From Stentor coeruleus (Eukaryota; Ciliophora; Heterotrichea; Heterotrichida; Stentoridae), in assembly GCA_001970955.1 (NCBI GenBank), contig MPUH01000909.1, positions 1 to 29,845 of the forward strand: 29,845 bases of DNA. Direction: 5' to 3'. This document shows positions 8,720 through 18,543 of the stretch, piece by piece. Within the stretch, counting starts at the first letter, position 1; every line of letters begins with the position of its first letter. The notes beneath the pieces were generated by a model that was given only the letters and a program-made list of their open reading frames with translations, did no database searches and was not told the origin of the DNA. The position numbers and the translations under genes were made by a program.

Positions 8720-9262
8720 ATGGACACTAATTTATATAATCTGTGCAATATTCCTTTGACATTTTAAAATTAAAAGCATATTTAATGGCAAATTCAGAGA
8801 ATTTATCAATATTTTTACTATAAGCCAACTTCATTTGCAAATTAACTATTATTATTAATAATCCATCTTATAGATAAAGAAGGGGGTTTATCCTAAAATA
8901 TTTTACCTTATTATTCCATTTTTTAAGATGAGAAAAGTATCTAAAAAGAGGAAGCCTTGGACTATTTGTGATAAAGACTTTTATTTATAAAGAAGGTTAT
9001 CAAATAATGCATCATATGACATCATAAAGTTTCACTTTTATAATTATTAATGAGAAATATAATTATATTCCAAGTGAATAAATACTGTTAATGAATTCTG
9101 TAAAATTAAGTATTGATAATGAAGCAAATTTTATTTTAGGTATAGATGAAGATAATGGCAAAATATTAGATGAGCTAAATAATGAATTTTAGGTAATAAA
9201 AAATCAGGGAAGTAGTGAGGAAAAAATAATCTATATTAATTGTATTTAAAATAACTACTAAG
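8720..9262 (+). pseudogene. Broken third copy of the zinc-finger family
   Basis: Starts with ATG and MDTNLYNLC, close to MDANFIDLC of the gene at 446. Homology continues through LIDKEGGL (member 1: LIEKDRGL) and a degraded finger 1 (WTICDKDF against CPICGKYF). It ends with MNSVKLSIDNEANFIL, ILDELNNEF-stop-VIKNQ and a finger 2 remnant IYINC. At least two frameshifts and many stops interrupt it. The copy is closer to the gene at 446 than to its immediate neighbour at 7894. The pre-ATG motif (GGG at 8707-8709, then TTTTAAAACA) is kept. The stops mostly do not fall at Gln or Trp positions, unlike those of the transposon remnants. Confidence 0.85.
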
Positions 9263-9367
9263 ATAATAGAAGCTATTAGATACCAATCAAATCTTAATGA
9301 GGAAGAAATAATGAAATTGATTGAATTTGCTTCACTTGATCTATCTCATCTATAATTACTTTCTATA

Positions 9368-10654
9368 TTATAATTTTTTTTCAGCTATTATTGAACTAGT
9401 AAAAGGGTAAACCTCATTCAAACTTTTAGCTCCAGTATAAAAGCACTTATAAATTTCTCCCATTTGGTCAGGGCTCGCTAATCTCTCATAGTCTTTTTGA
9501 AGACTTTGAGCTTTTGCTGGGTGCTTCTTGGATAATATTTCAATACGAGTTGAAATTCCCATTGTTTCCAAGAAAAACCCTTGAGGTAAAAGATCTCCGC
9601 ATTCCAGTTCAGGATATTTTGTGACTATAGCGGATAAAGCTGCAAAATCAACATAGGCGCTTATATCAACTTCTCCTGGCAATTGAAGCCATTCCTCCAT
9701 TTCAAGTTTTTTATGGTCTTTTATTCCTCTCACTGAATTTCCAAACGCTCTATTGTCTCCATAGTCAATCATAAGGCTTGCGCTTTGCCCTTGCTTTACT
9801 ATGTCACAGATATCAGCAAAAAGTTTTAAGCTTGCAGGAGATAATTCAATACGATCACCTTCTTTTAAATCACTTATCAGTCCAGTCTTTGTCAATTTTC
9901 CTGGCTTAAGCACTGAATCAACATTTTTATTACGCCCTTTGGAAAGTACTAGTTCAAATTGATCATAGGAATTTAAATCGACCATTCGCTCACACCAGCC
10001 TAATTTTGTTGAAAACTCAAATATGTGAATTGGCAAAGCATCAAAAATCTCATGCCCAAGAACAATCACAGGCTGAGGTTTATATTCTTGTGAATATATA
10101 AAATTCATTTCTCCTAAAGTACTATACCAATAAAAGCTTGTGTTTTTGTCAAAGTATCTTTCAATATTTTTATATTTTTCATGCTGAAGCATACCTTTAC
10201 ATGAAGTTAATATAGAGTTTTGTTGAATTTTTTTCAAATGAGAGCTTAGGTCGATGAAATGATAGGATAGACCCACTGCCATATTGAGGCTTTTTAATGT
10301 TCGGAGGATATCAACAGCTAGAGTTCCTTTGCCTGGACCTAGTTCAACTATATGCCATTTGCTTGGTGCTTCAAGTTTATTGTAAAGTGTTGCAATCCAA
10401 ACTGCAAGAGATTCACCAAAAAGCTGGGAAATTTCAGGGGATGTTATAAAATCCCCTTCTTTACCAAATATTTTTCCTTTGTTGTAATATCCAAAGTCAG
10501 GGTGAGAAAGACATAAGTCCATATAATCTGCAAATGAAATTGGCCCTTCAGTAACAATTTTTTCACTTATAATCTTTTTAAGTGATTCACTTGGTGTCTG
10601 TAAGGATTTAATAATAGTTCCTTTGAGTGCATGGAAACATCTAGCAACAATCAT
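9368..10654 (-). CDS. NDUFAF7: NDUFAF7-type protein arginine methyltransferase, mitochondrial complex I assembly factor
   Basis: Encodes 428 residues of the DUF185/MidA family. Landmarks are ISFADYMDLCLSHPDFGYY (39-57), GDFITSPEISQLFGE (67-81), the SAM-binding ELGPGKGTL (104-112) and GHEIFDALP near residue 200. Human NDUFAF7 dimethylates an arginine of NDUFS2 during early complex I assembly. The N-terminal 20 or so residues are basic with few acids, compatible with a mitochondrial presequence. Length is typical for the family. It lies downstream of the START-domain gene on the same strand with only 62 bp between, so its promoter must be very short or overlap the end of that gene. No introns are needed; the stop is TAA. 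Confidence 0.93.
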   Translation of the reverse strand: MIVARCFHALKGTIIKSLQTPSESLKKIISEKIVTEGPISFADYMDLCLSHPDFGYYNKGKIFGKEGDFITSPEISQLFGESLAVWIATLYNKLEAPSKWHIVELGPGKGTLAVDILRTLKSLNMAVGLSYHFIDLSSHLKKIQQNSILTSCKGMLQHEKYKNIERYFDKNTSFYWYSTLGEMNFIYSQEYKPQPVIVLGHEIFDALPIHIFEFSTKLGWCERMVDLNSYDQFELVLSKGRNKNVDSVLKPGKLTKTGLISDLKEGDRIELSPASLKLFADICDIVKQGQSASLMIDYGDNRAFGNSVRGIKDHKKLEMEEWLQLPGEVDISAYVDFAALSAIVTKYPELECGDLLPQGFFLETMGISTRIEILSKKHPAKAQSLQKDYERLASPDQMGEIYKCFYTGAKSLNEVYPFTSSIIAEKKL

Positions 10655-10716
10655 AAATTCCTTTTATTAAAAACAAATGGTTTCAAGGCATAGCATTGAT
10701 GAGATTTATAATTAAA

Positions 10717-12672
10717 CTAATTAGCTAAGTTTTCTACTAATTTGCATCCACGAATCAAACTATTAACCCAATCAACAGGAGCTTTAGATGCAACACTATT
10801 GACAAGAGCTGTAGGGATTAGACCTTTTATATCATTTTGTGATACAATTACAATACTACAAGTATTTTCTCCTGTTGGCCTTATAATATAGCCAGATATT
10901 ATAGTTTCGGCTCTAATAACACCTTTTTTAGGTGGCATATCTGGATGCTCCATACTAACGTAGTACAACATTATAGTATCTTGTTCAGGATAATTGTGAA
11001 CTTCAGTTCTCCTTTGAAGCCAGTCTCTTCTAGTGATACCAAAAGGAGTTTTAATCATGTAATAAAGAACATCGTAAAAGGGTTGAGAGTCAATCAGTCT
11101 GAACTCGTGGAAAATAACATCCCACTTTGTTCGAATTTCTGTGTTCCAAATGGCTGTGTAAACGGTTCTAGCAGAAAAGTGTATATTGCAAAACGCTTTT
11201 ATCATGCAAATTGGAGAGTTGCCTGTTTTTTTTTGATAAACTTTGCTATCTGGTTTATTAACACACTGTCGCCATGAACTTTCATTGCTTGGCTCTTTTT
11301 CTATTGCTAATAATAGATCAAAGCAATCCATATATGGGTGTACCTTAGGATGCACTGATATTTCCTCGCTTTCATCACTAAATATTATAGGTATTGGATT
11401 TTCATTCACTGAAACGAACATATCTCGTTCTTCATCTTTTTCTTCTTCTTTTTCTTGTTCATATCCATGTTCACTTATTTCATCCTTAGCTTTATCTGAA
11501 TCTGAACTTTCATCACTTTCTCTTTCTAAATCTAGAATATTTCCTTCAATAAGAGAAGGCATAGATTTCCTAATCATTATTGGCATCGGGCTCTCTGCAG
11601 CAAAATTGAGTTTTGTGGGTGACCCTAATATATAACCTTGTTTAGGAGACATTGGCTCATTTTTTGATTCAAACATCACGGTCTCCTGTATGTCAACAAT
11701 CTCTGAAAAGTTATTATTTGCTTTAATCAAACTGCTGACAATAATTTTATTCGGCATTGATGAACTAAAAATTGGATTAAGCTCATTGCAACTATTTCTT
11801 CTATAAAATCTTAAAGTAGGAGATAGCTGTTGATTTACTCCAGGAGTTATGCTAAAAATATCTGAAATAGCTTGACAAGATCTAAAATTATCTACATCAC
11901 AAGCAGACAAAAATGGGTGTGAAGATATACTTTTTATCAATGTGTCCTGGTTTGGCCCATAAGTGAGAAGCATAATTTCAGTCTCTTCTTTCTGTAAAAT
12001 TTCAGAAATTTTTCTTACCACTTCAAGTTCGTGATTTTCTTTCCCTAGAGGCTGCTTAAGTAAATGCATAAGAGGGATAAAGAATCTTCTTAGTCTATAT
12101 GCGCAAATTCCTGGATTTTCTCTTGAGCTTATTGATACTTCTAACCTAGCAGCAGCATTTAAAACGCATGTGTGTACAGCATTGGTTTTCATGAATTTTA
12201 TGAGATTGCGAACACTTTTGCTAAGCCTTGGATTTAAGCTTTGAAGGATTATTGCTGGAAGAAAATCTTCAAATGATCTTTCTAATATGCCTTGAAAATC
12301 ATTAATTGATATTTTAGTTTTCCTGAGCTTTTTTAAATATATCATCACACTTATAAGACGAATCTCATATTTTTTTTCCCGGCACATGGTTTGCTTATGG
12401 AGTTTTTGACGTTTCCATCTCCTACCGATTGCGTGTCCTATACAACAAGCTCCAATTGCTGCAGGAATAATAGTGATTATAAGAGGTGTGCTTAATACAA
12501 CTATGAAAAAGATAACTAAAGATGCACAGATAATACTTGCTAAGTATCTACGATCTGTTTTCATTTGCTCGTTAAAGATTTTTTCTATTTCTGACTCAAA
12601 TTTCAAGCATTCATCCTGTAAAAGAGGTGGATATGATTGACGGATTAGAATTTCACTATTCCTTCTTTTCAT
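10717..12672 (-). CDS. START-domain lipid-binding protein with an N-terminal membrane hairpin
   Basis: Encodes 651 residues, ending in TAG. Residues about 43-83 (for example ASIICASLVIFFIVVLSTPL) form one long or two short hydrophobic segments followed by basic residues, giving a membrane anchor. The middle has a long Ser-rich and acidic low-complexity stretch. Residues from about 470 to the end form a START domain of the StarD2/StarD10-like kind: FSARTVYTAIWNTEIRTKWD, then YMIKTPFGITRRDWLQRR, YYVSMEHPDMPP, and a C-terminal helix ending near LVENLAN. START domains bind a phospholipid, sterol or other lipid in an internal pocket, so lipid transfer at a membrane contact is a reasonable inference. 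The ligand cannot be predicted. The combination with an N-terminal hairpin recalls tethered lipid-transfer proteins. Confidence 0.85.
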   Translation of the reverse strand: MKRRNSEILIRQSYPPLLQDECLKFESEIEKIFNEQMKTDRRYLASIICASLVIFFIVVLSTPLIITIIPAAIGACCIGHAIGRRWKRQKLHKQTMCREKKYEIRLISVMIYLKKLRKTKISINDFQGILERSFEDFLPAIILQSLNPRLSKSVRNLIKFMKTNAVHTCVLNAAARLEVSISSRENPGICAYRLRRFFIPLMHLLKQPLGKENHELEVVRKISEILQKEETEIMLLTYGPNQDTLIKSISSHPFLSACDVDNFRSCQAISDIFSITPGVNQQLSPTLRFYRRNSCNELNPIFSSSMPNKIIVSSLIKANNNFSEIVDIQETVMFESKNEPMSPKQGYILGSPTKLNFAAESPMPIMIRKSMPSLIEGNILDLERESDESSDSDKAKDEISEHGYEQEKEEEKDEERDMFVSVNENPIPIIFSDESEEISVHPKVHPYMDCFDLLLAIEKEPSNESSWRQCVNKPDSKVYQKKTGNSPICMIKAFCNIHFSARTVYTAIWNTEIRTKWDVIFHEFRLIDSQPFYDVLYYMIKTPFGITRRDWLQRRTEVHNYPEQDTIMLYYVSMEHPDMPPKKGVIRAETIISGYIIRPTGENTCSIVIVSQNDIKGLIPTALVNSVASKAPVDWVNSLIRGCKLVENLAN

Positions 12673-13933
12673 TTATAATTATAATCATTAGAGATATTAT
12701 TTGCAGCTCTTTTTCAATTTTAATATAATAAGCATACGATTGCATTAAGTCAATTGGGTTATCAATAATAATTAATGCATTCTATATATAATTATTACTT
12801 AAACTGCCAGTTATATGCATAAACTTTCCTATCCTAACTAGTTTTCTACGCAATTTTAGCTTTTTTATACTAAAACTTGCGCTTTAAGCATCTGGCTATC
12901 TTAATTCTTATAGATTTAAATACATTTTTAACTTTTTCGCATGCATATTGAGACTTGTTTACAATATAACATTCTGTATTTAATATATACATATACTGTG
13001 AAAAGTGACAAAAATAGTGTCTTAATTATTCCTTCCAGTTTCTTCAGGACTTTTTAAAATAATAATCGTGATCAGGGCGCCTAGTTCCGAAAAACATCAA
13101 ATTTAATTATAATTATTAGCACAATTCATTCTCAGCCACGATAATAAAGGTCAAATATCAGTGTTAATTCCTACAAAAGCTAATAGAATTTCTCTAGGGA
13201 GAGTTTCATTCTTATTTATTCTTCATAAATCATATTTCGAAGTTGAAACTCTGTAAAGTTGTTTGAGCATAGTCCTAATTTATCATGAATAAGCTAAATT
13301 CCATTTTCATAGTGCTAACAATAATATTAATATTTCCAGGCTCCTAGCTATAGAAAATATTCTAGTCTAAATATCTCCTATTGTTCTATAAGATATTATA
13401 AAAATATCTTACAAACTAGCAAAGTCCCACAACACTTTAACTGCATTTTTCTTTCTTAACAGCACATTTATCATATTCATTTCTTCCGTTTATATTTTTC
13501 TAAATCATTTTAACAAGTTTGTTGTTGTACACCTTCAGTAATTTAAAATATCAAGCATATAAATACCTGAAGCAAGTCTCTATACTATAAAGTAGTTCAA
13601 TTATGGATAAATTTTCAGACAGACATATTACCTGCAAGTTCATCATTCATAGTTGTTTCACTAGCCAATTCTAATAGAATGATATCTATTCATAATTTCC
13701 TTCCAAAAATTTCATTATATTGTCTGTAAGCACATCACTCATAGTAATCATCACTATGATAGCACTGAATCTAATAAAATGATTTCTGTCAAGTCAAAAT
13801 TATCTAAAGCACTTCAATTAATCTCATTGCTGCTTCATAGGCAAATCATAAGCCATTTCTTACAGTTTAATCCTTCAAGCCAAAGTTTTCTAAGTTTTAT
13901 TTATTAGGTTTCATTATATAAATTCAATTTTAT
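12673..13933. other. Long divergent intergenic region
   Basis: 1.26 kb between the diverging START and RING-CH genes, expected to carry both promoters. I find no conserved gene. The only structure seen is an imperfect tandem duplication at 13625-13787. Confidence 0.5.
13625..13787. repeat. Imperfect tandem duplication, two diverged copies of about 65 nt
   Basis: Copy A (about 13625-13687) and copy B (about 13722-13787) share CTGCAAGTTCATCATTCATA versus CTGTAAGCACATCACTCATA near the start and CTAATAGAATGATATCT versus CTAATAAAATGATTTCT at the end. Copy B has a few extra bases in the middle. Origin unknown. Confidence 0.55.
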
Positions 13934-15163
13934 ATGAAAGACGCCATGATAAAAGGCTACGCTTTTGGACTTTCAAGTCACAGCAGCATGCAGAACTCAT
14001 CTGACATATTCAAAAAATCAGAAATATTTGAAGTTTCCTCAATTAGTAAGAATGAAGATGTAGATCATACTTCAAAAGAAAATATTTTATCAGAAATCGT
14101 CCCTCTTATATGCAGATTTTGCGGGAGAAATAGCGAAAAGGAAATACTTGTCACAGTTTGCCGATGTGAAAATCAATGTTATGGTCATAAAACATGTGTT
14201 AACGACCAATCTGAAGGAAAATGCAAAAAATGTGGCAAGAAGTGGTTGAAAGAAGTATCAATTTTTAAATCAACTCCTAATATCATCGCCAAAGACTCTT
14301 CGTCTAAATACCTGCCAAGTGTTATAAATGAAAGCTCAGGTGAAATAAGAATGCGGAATATAATAAAAGCTGCAACACAGAAGCCAGTGTGTAGGATTTG
14401 CAAAGAAGATAACGACAGTGAAGAAAACAAAATCATTTATCCATGTCAATGCCATACAGTAAATGTAGCTTATGCATGGGCTCATAGAGGATGCATACTA
14501 GATATTATTATAAAAACCCAAAGAGATGAATGTGATGTTTGCAAAGCCAAGTTTTCGTTTTTAGCTTATTATTCAAATGTTTGGGTCTGCCAAGAAAAAT
14601 ATATGTATTGCAATTATTTTGCTGTTATTATCAAACTATTTTTGACTATGTGTCTTATTGGTGGGCTTATTTCATTTTTATCAATAATGAAAGAGCTGTA
14701 TATATATGAGCAGTATACATATATATGGGGAACAATTTTATTAATTGCATTGATTATACTTCTTTTCCTTTTGATTATAGTTTTTGTAACATATATTTTC
14801 AAGAAATCTATTAATAAAATTATATTGAGACTTGAGGTGTTATGCCAAAAGCAGGAAATTGCTAAAATGAGTAGTAAGAGTCGTGAATTGTTTTTGGAGT
14901 ACATCGCTATGCTAAAAAAGAAGAAGCTCATTCCTAAGAGTGTTAAGGTTAAGAGATCGAAGGAAATTCTTCGCAAAACTGATGAAAGTAAAGTGGAAAG
15001 AATTCTGCAGCCAAGACTTGGACTTGATTTAGATACGAATGGAGAAAACATAGAATCTGATTTGCTTAAAGAGTATACAAATCCTAAACCTTCTTCTGGT
15101 GGTGATAATAAAAGTGAAGATTTTAAGGAAGATGACATCTGTGAGCACAGCGAAAGTAATTAA
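13934..15163 (+). CDS. Membrane protein with two tandem RING-CH fingers (MARCH-like E3 ligase candidate)
   Basis: Encodes 409 residues, ending in TAA. RING-CH 1: C60, C63, C76, C78, H85, C88, C97, C100. RING-CH 2: C153, C156, C171, C173, H184, C187, C200, C203. Both keep the C4HC3 order typical of RING-variant domains. Two hydrophobic helices follow (about 229-252 and 264-289), then a charged tail of about 110 residues with basic and later acidic segments. RING-CH membrane proteins of the MARCH type act as ubiquitin E3 ligases on membrane cargo; E3 activity here is inferred. Known MARCH proteins have one RING-CH, so the doubling is unusual. Finger 1 has a short loop before its last Cys pair (8 residues) and may be structural. 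No introns are needed. Confidence 0.85.
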   Translation: MKDAMIKGYAFGLSSHSSMQNSSDIFKKSEIFEVSSISKNEDVDHTSKENILSEIVPLICRFCGRNSEKEILVTVCRCENQCYGHKTCVNDQSEGKCKKCGKKWLKEVSIFKSTPNIIAKDSSSKYLPSVINESSGEIRMRNIIKAATQKPVCRICKEDNDSEENKIIYPCQCHTVNVAYAWAHRGCILDIIIKTQRDECDVCKAKFSFLAYYSNVWVCQEKYMYCNYFAVIIKLFLTMCLIGGLISFLSIMKELYIYEQYTYIWGTILLIALIILLFLLIIVFVTYIFKKSINKIILRLEVLCQKQEIAKMSSKSRELFLEYIAMLKKKKLIPKSVKVKRSKEILRKTDESKVERILQPRLGLDLDTNGENIESDLLKEYTNPKPSSGGDNKSEDFKEDDICEHSESN

Positions 15164-15668
15164 TGAATTTATATGCTTACCAAGAAAGCACATGCTTCTT
15201 TTCTACCTATAAAAAATAGTAATAACAAATAGCAAGATGGTTTAAGAATGAATACTATATTTAATTTATATAGCACAGTAAACTATACAAGGAAATCCTT
15301 CCAGTTAGAGCCTACCTCATTGTAGTTGTATAACTGCTAATTTGATTGTCAGCCTGCTTGAATTATTACTTAAGCTTTGTCTAAAAAATCTCAACTGAAC
15401 TCAGATTAGAGAAAAGCTTTCTCCTTGAATAAGTAAGTTTTTATTCAATAACTTAATAAAATTAAAAAAAAATCAATCTAATGGATTGAACTTTAATCAG
15501 TTGCAATAGTCAAAGTTTTTTCTATAAATTTATCTGCATTATTGGACTTTTTCCTTTGTAAATCTAATTAATTAATATAGCAATATATATGCAAAATATT
15601 AAATCATTAAGCATAAAAGCTAATATGCATCTCACAATCAAGTTATAAATTATTTATCAATGACAATA
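15164..15668. other. Convergent intergenic region
   Basis: Lies between the 3' ends of the RING-CH and hydrolase genes. AT-rich, with poly-A/T tracts (for example 15462-15471); no gene or RNA seen. Confidence 0.6.
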
Positions 15669-16625
15669 CTAGCAGTTTCTGTTGTTGTTTCCCTGACTAA
15701 CTCCTCTTCTATGTCTTATAAGTTTTGCTAAGTCTGGTTGAAATTCAGGGGGCCTCTCTCTAGCAGTAACCATTTCTTGCTCATCATCTCTGTTTTTCGT
15801 TATAAGAAATTGAACAATTTTAAGCGCTTTGCCCACAATAATTTTATCTCTAACTGAATTATGCTCGCCCGTTATTTCCATAAAGCACTTAGGCCCTTTC
15901 AATACCTCATACAATTCTCTAGAATGATCAATTTTAATTAGTTTATCTTCACAAGAGTGGATGAAAATAGTAGGGATTTTACAGTTCTTAATAAATTTTC
16001 TCGGTATCAATTGCTTGATATCAAAGTTAGCATTATTTTTTATATATTCAGTAGTCCTGTCAAGTAAATAATTTCTCAAAAATTTAGGAACTTTATATTC
16101 TGCGACCATTTCATCTGCAACTTTAGAGAAATCAGCGAAAGGAGAGTCTAATATCATTGCTATGATATGAGGATTGCTATATGAATAAAATATGCAAGCT
16201 GCAGCTCCCATACTTCTACCCCAAAGGACTATATTCACTTCATGGTTTTCAGAGTATATATATTTCACAACCGTACTGATATCTTCTTTTTCAAAATATC
16301 CAAGGCTCACGAAATCTCCTTCAGAGAGTCCACATCCACTGAAATCAAAGCAAAAAAGGCTCATACCAAGCTTGAGCACTAAGTCTAATATTTCTTCACT
16401 GTCTAATCTACTTCCTGAGTTGCCATGACAATATATTACGCACGTTTCAGCAGGATTGTTTACTTCATCATACCAACTGCAAACAAGTTTCCCACGTTGG
16501 CCTAACAATTCTATATCTTTTCGGAAGAATTTTCTCCTACTCATGGTGAAGTAAAAAGGATGTAAGTCTCGTGTTGTGTAAATATCACGATATGGCCTTA
16601 TAATTAAATTGGCAAGCATTTGCAT
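15669..16625 (-). CDS. Alpha/beta hydrolase (S33-like, ABHD13/ABHD17-type)
   Basis: Encodes 318 residues, ending in TAG. An oxyanion-type HGNSGS lies at 67-72, the nucleophile elbow is GRSMGA with S138, and the likely acid and base are D227 (in SCEDKLI) and H255 (in GEHNS). The segment FDFSGCGLSEGDFVSLGY is typical of the serine aminopeptidase S33/ABHD17 group. A functional serine hydrolase is therefore expected, such as a lipase, thioesterase or peptidase; the substrate is not predictable. ABHD17 proteins remove palmitate from proteins, but the N-terminal Cys cluster they use for membrane targeting is absent here. It diverges from the kinase gene with 415 bp between the start codons. Confidence 0.88.
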   Translation of the reverse strand: MQMLANLIIRPYRDIYTTRDLHPFYFTMSRRKFFRKDIELLGQRGKLVCSWYDEVNNPAETCVIYCHGNSGSRLDSEEILDLVLKLGMSLFCFDFSGCGLSEGDFVSLGYFEKEDISTVVKYIYSENHEVNIVLWGRSMGAAACIFYSYSNPHIIAMILDSPFADFSKVADEMVAEYKVPKFLRNYLLDRTTEYIKNNANFDIKQLIPRKFIKNCKIPTIFIHSCEDKLIKIDHSRELYEVLKGPKCFMEITGEHNSVRDKIIVGKALKIVQFLITKNRDDEQEMVTARERPPEFQPDLAKLIRHRRGVSQGNNNRNC

Positions 16626-17040
16626 CTTTAGTTTATACTACTTTAAATGCTTATTCATAAAGGTAGCTGAATTATTGTAAAAAAGTAGTGTTGTTGCAAA
16701 ATAGTATGTAGCAGATTTAGTTTGAAAGAAGGATGAAATAGTAATAAGTAGAAAATTATAGTATATTAGTTAATAATTGCAATGTAAAGATATGAGATAA
16801 TGCGAAATTGAATATACACTGAGAATAATCTAATGAAGTATTTTCTTGAAATTTATAGAGAAAACAGGATAATATGCATTAACTGAACATTTTCCTAATT
16901 TATCCCAGAACATCTTTTTGCACGCAAAAATCATTCTAAATTCAAATATTTAACTCCCCATCACTATTATGCAAATTCTTCAATCATATGCATCGAATAT
17001 TTTCTTTTTATCTTCAAATTCATCATTATAATATAAGGAT
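16626..17040. other. Divergent promoter region
   Basis: 415 bp shared by the hydrolase (minus) and the CDKL5-like kinase (plus). No specific motif can be named with confidence; a TATAATATAAGG stretch lies just before the kinase ATG. Confidence 0.5.
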
Positions 17041-18543
17041 ATGAATAAATACGATATTCTCGGCGTAGTAGGCGAAGGTAATCCTTAGATAGGTGCATAT
17101 GGAATGGTTTTAAAAGCTAAAAACAAAGAAACAGGCGAAATAGTCGCAATCAAAAAATTTAAAGAGTCAGAAGATGATGAAGTTGTTAGAAAAACAATCG
17201 TCCGTGAGGTCAAAGTTCTCCGAATGTTGAAGCATGACAATATTGTGCAGCTCAAAGAAGCTTTCCGACGGCAAGGAAAGCTGTATTTAGTTTTTGAATA
17301 TGTTGATAGGAATCTTTTAGAAGTATTAGAAGAAAGACCCAATGGACTTGGAGTAAACTGTATATAGGCTGATCGAGTCAAGCATTATATATATCAGCTT
17401 TGTAAAGCAATCGATCTTTGTCATGGGCAAGATATAATCCACAGAGATATCAAACCTGAAAATCTGCTAATTTCCAATGATCACGTTTTAAAACTTTGTG
17501 ATTTTGGCTTTGCACGACCTTATACACCAAGTGCAGTACTAACAGATTATGTGGCAACACGTTGGTATCGAGCACCAGAACTATTAATTGACAATATTGG
17601 CTATGGAAAGGCAGTAGACATGTGGGCAATTGGGTGCATAATGGGTGAAATTATTGATGGTCAGCCTTTGTTTCCTGGAGAAAGCGAAATTGATCAACTC
17701 TTTTGTATACAAAAAATTATGGGTCCACTAATCCCTTCCCATATGGAAGCCTTTCAAAAAAATCAACGCTTTGTTGGGCTTAAGTTTCCTGAGCTAATGA
17801 AATTTGAAACATTGGAAAAAAGGTATATGGGGAAAGTTGATAAAGTTGCTTTAAATTTTATGCAGTTGTTACTCTCGATGGATCCACATGAAAGAATTTC
17901 TTCTTCTGCAGCCTTGCTCCATCCGTATTTTGAAGAAATTAATGGAAATTATAATAGGCCGAAAACTTCGGTTGGGCTTCACAAAATTGTTGGGCAAATA
18001 AACTCGAAAAATCGGCTTTTATATGGAACTAAAAAAGTTGAAGATCATCCAAATATGAGTATTATGACAATATCTACTAAAGTAGCAACTGAAGAGCAAA
18101 GAGCAAAAACAAGATCTTCGCTTTTTGTTAGTGACTCAAATGAGCTTGATGTGCCAAAAGCTAAAGATATAACAAAAAATCAAATTCCTGAAGATTATAG
18201 GTATTTTAAGAATCCTATGTTTAATATTGTTGAAGAAACTGATGCTAAATACAAGTTTAAGCAAATGAAAAAGAAAAGTAAAGGTTTTGATCCACCGAAG
18301 TTTATGTGTAAGCAAAATCCTAAGTTTAAGAGCAATATAAGTAATGAAACTCAGGAAGCAGAAAACTACTCTAGTCATGGATCATTTAAGCAACTACCTT
18401 CAATCTATACTCATATCAATGTTGAACCTATTAGTAAAAAGCCTGCCGAAGTAAAAGTTCGCTCACGTGAAGATGATCCTGATTTATCAGGAGGACCGGC
18501 AGACAAGTTTCGACAGTATAAACTTCATAAACCTAAATTCTAG
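17041..18543 (+). CDS. CDKL5: CDKL5-like serine/threonine kinase (3 exons)
   Basis: Join 17041-17077, 17093-17352 and 17368-18543, removing two 15-nt introns; 490 residues, ending in TAG. The exon 1/2 junction restores the glycine loop GEGAYG (11-16). Other kinase landmarks are K33 in AIKK, E51, HRDIKPEN (124-131), DFG (144-146), the activation T-x-Y as T158-D-Y160, and the APE region RWYRAPE. The stretches [23 protein letters not shown] and [10 protein letters not shown] strongly resemble CDKL5. The roughly 200 residues after the kinase domain are polar and basic with no recognised domain. CDKL kinases in protists and animals act in cilium and flagellum length or assembly and on microtubule proteins, a plausible role in a ciliate. 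The start is set by the conserved MNKYDILG beginning. Confidence 0.93.
17078..17092 (+). other. 15-nt spliceosomal intron (CDKL5-like kinase, intron 1)
   Basis: GTAATCCTTAGATAG. Removal joins GAAG and GTGCA to restore the Gly-rich loop; retention puts TAG in frame. Position 10 is A. Confidence 0.95.
17353..17367 (+). other. 15-nt spliceosomal intron (CDKL5-like kinase, intron 2)
   Basis: GTAAACTGTATATAG. Removal joins PNGLG to [11 protein letters not shown], matching the kinase family without a gap; retention adds TAG in frame. Position 10 is A. Confidence 0.95.

Noticed and set aside
10945..11635. Plus-strand open frames of 110 and 130 codons
   Set aside because: They lie opposite the START-domain gene, and their Ser/Leu-rich composition mirrors its acidic Ser-rich linker.
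14614..15138. Minus-strand open frame of 174 codons
   Set aside because: It is antisense to the RING-CH protein whose ligands and membrane helices are clear; its Leu/Ser composition is that of an antisense frame.
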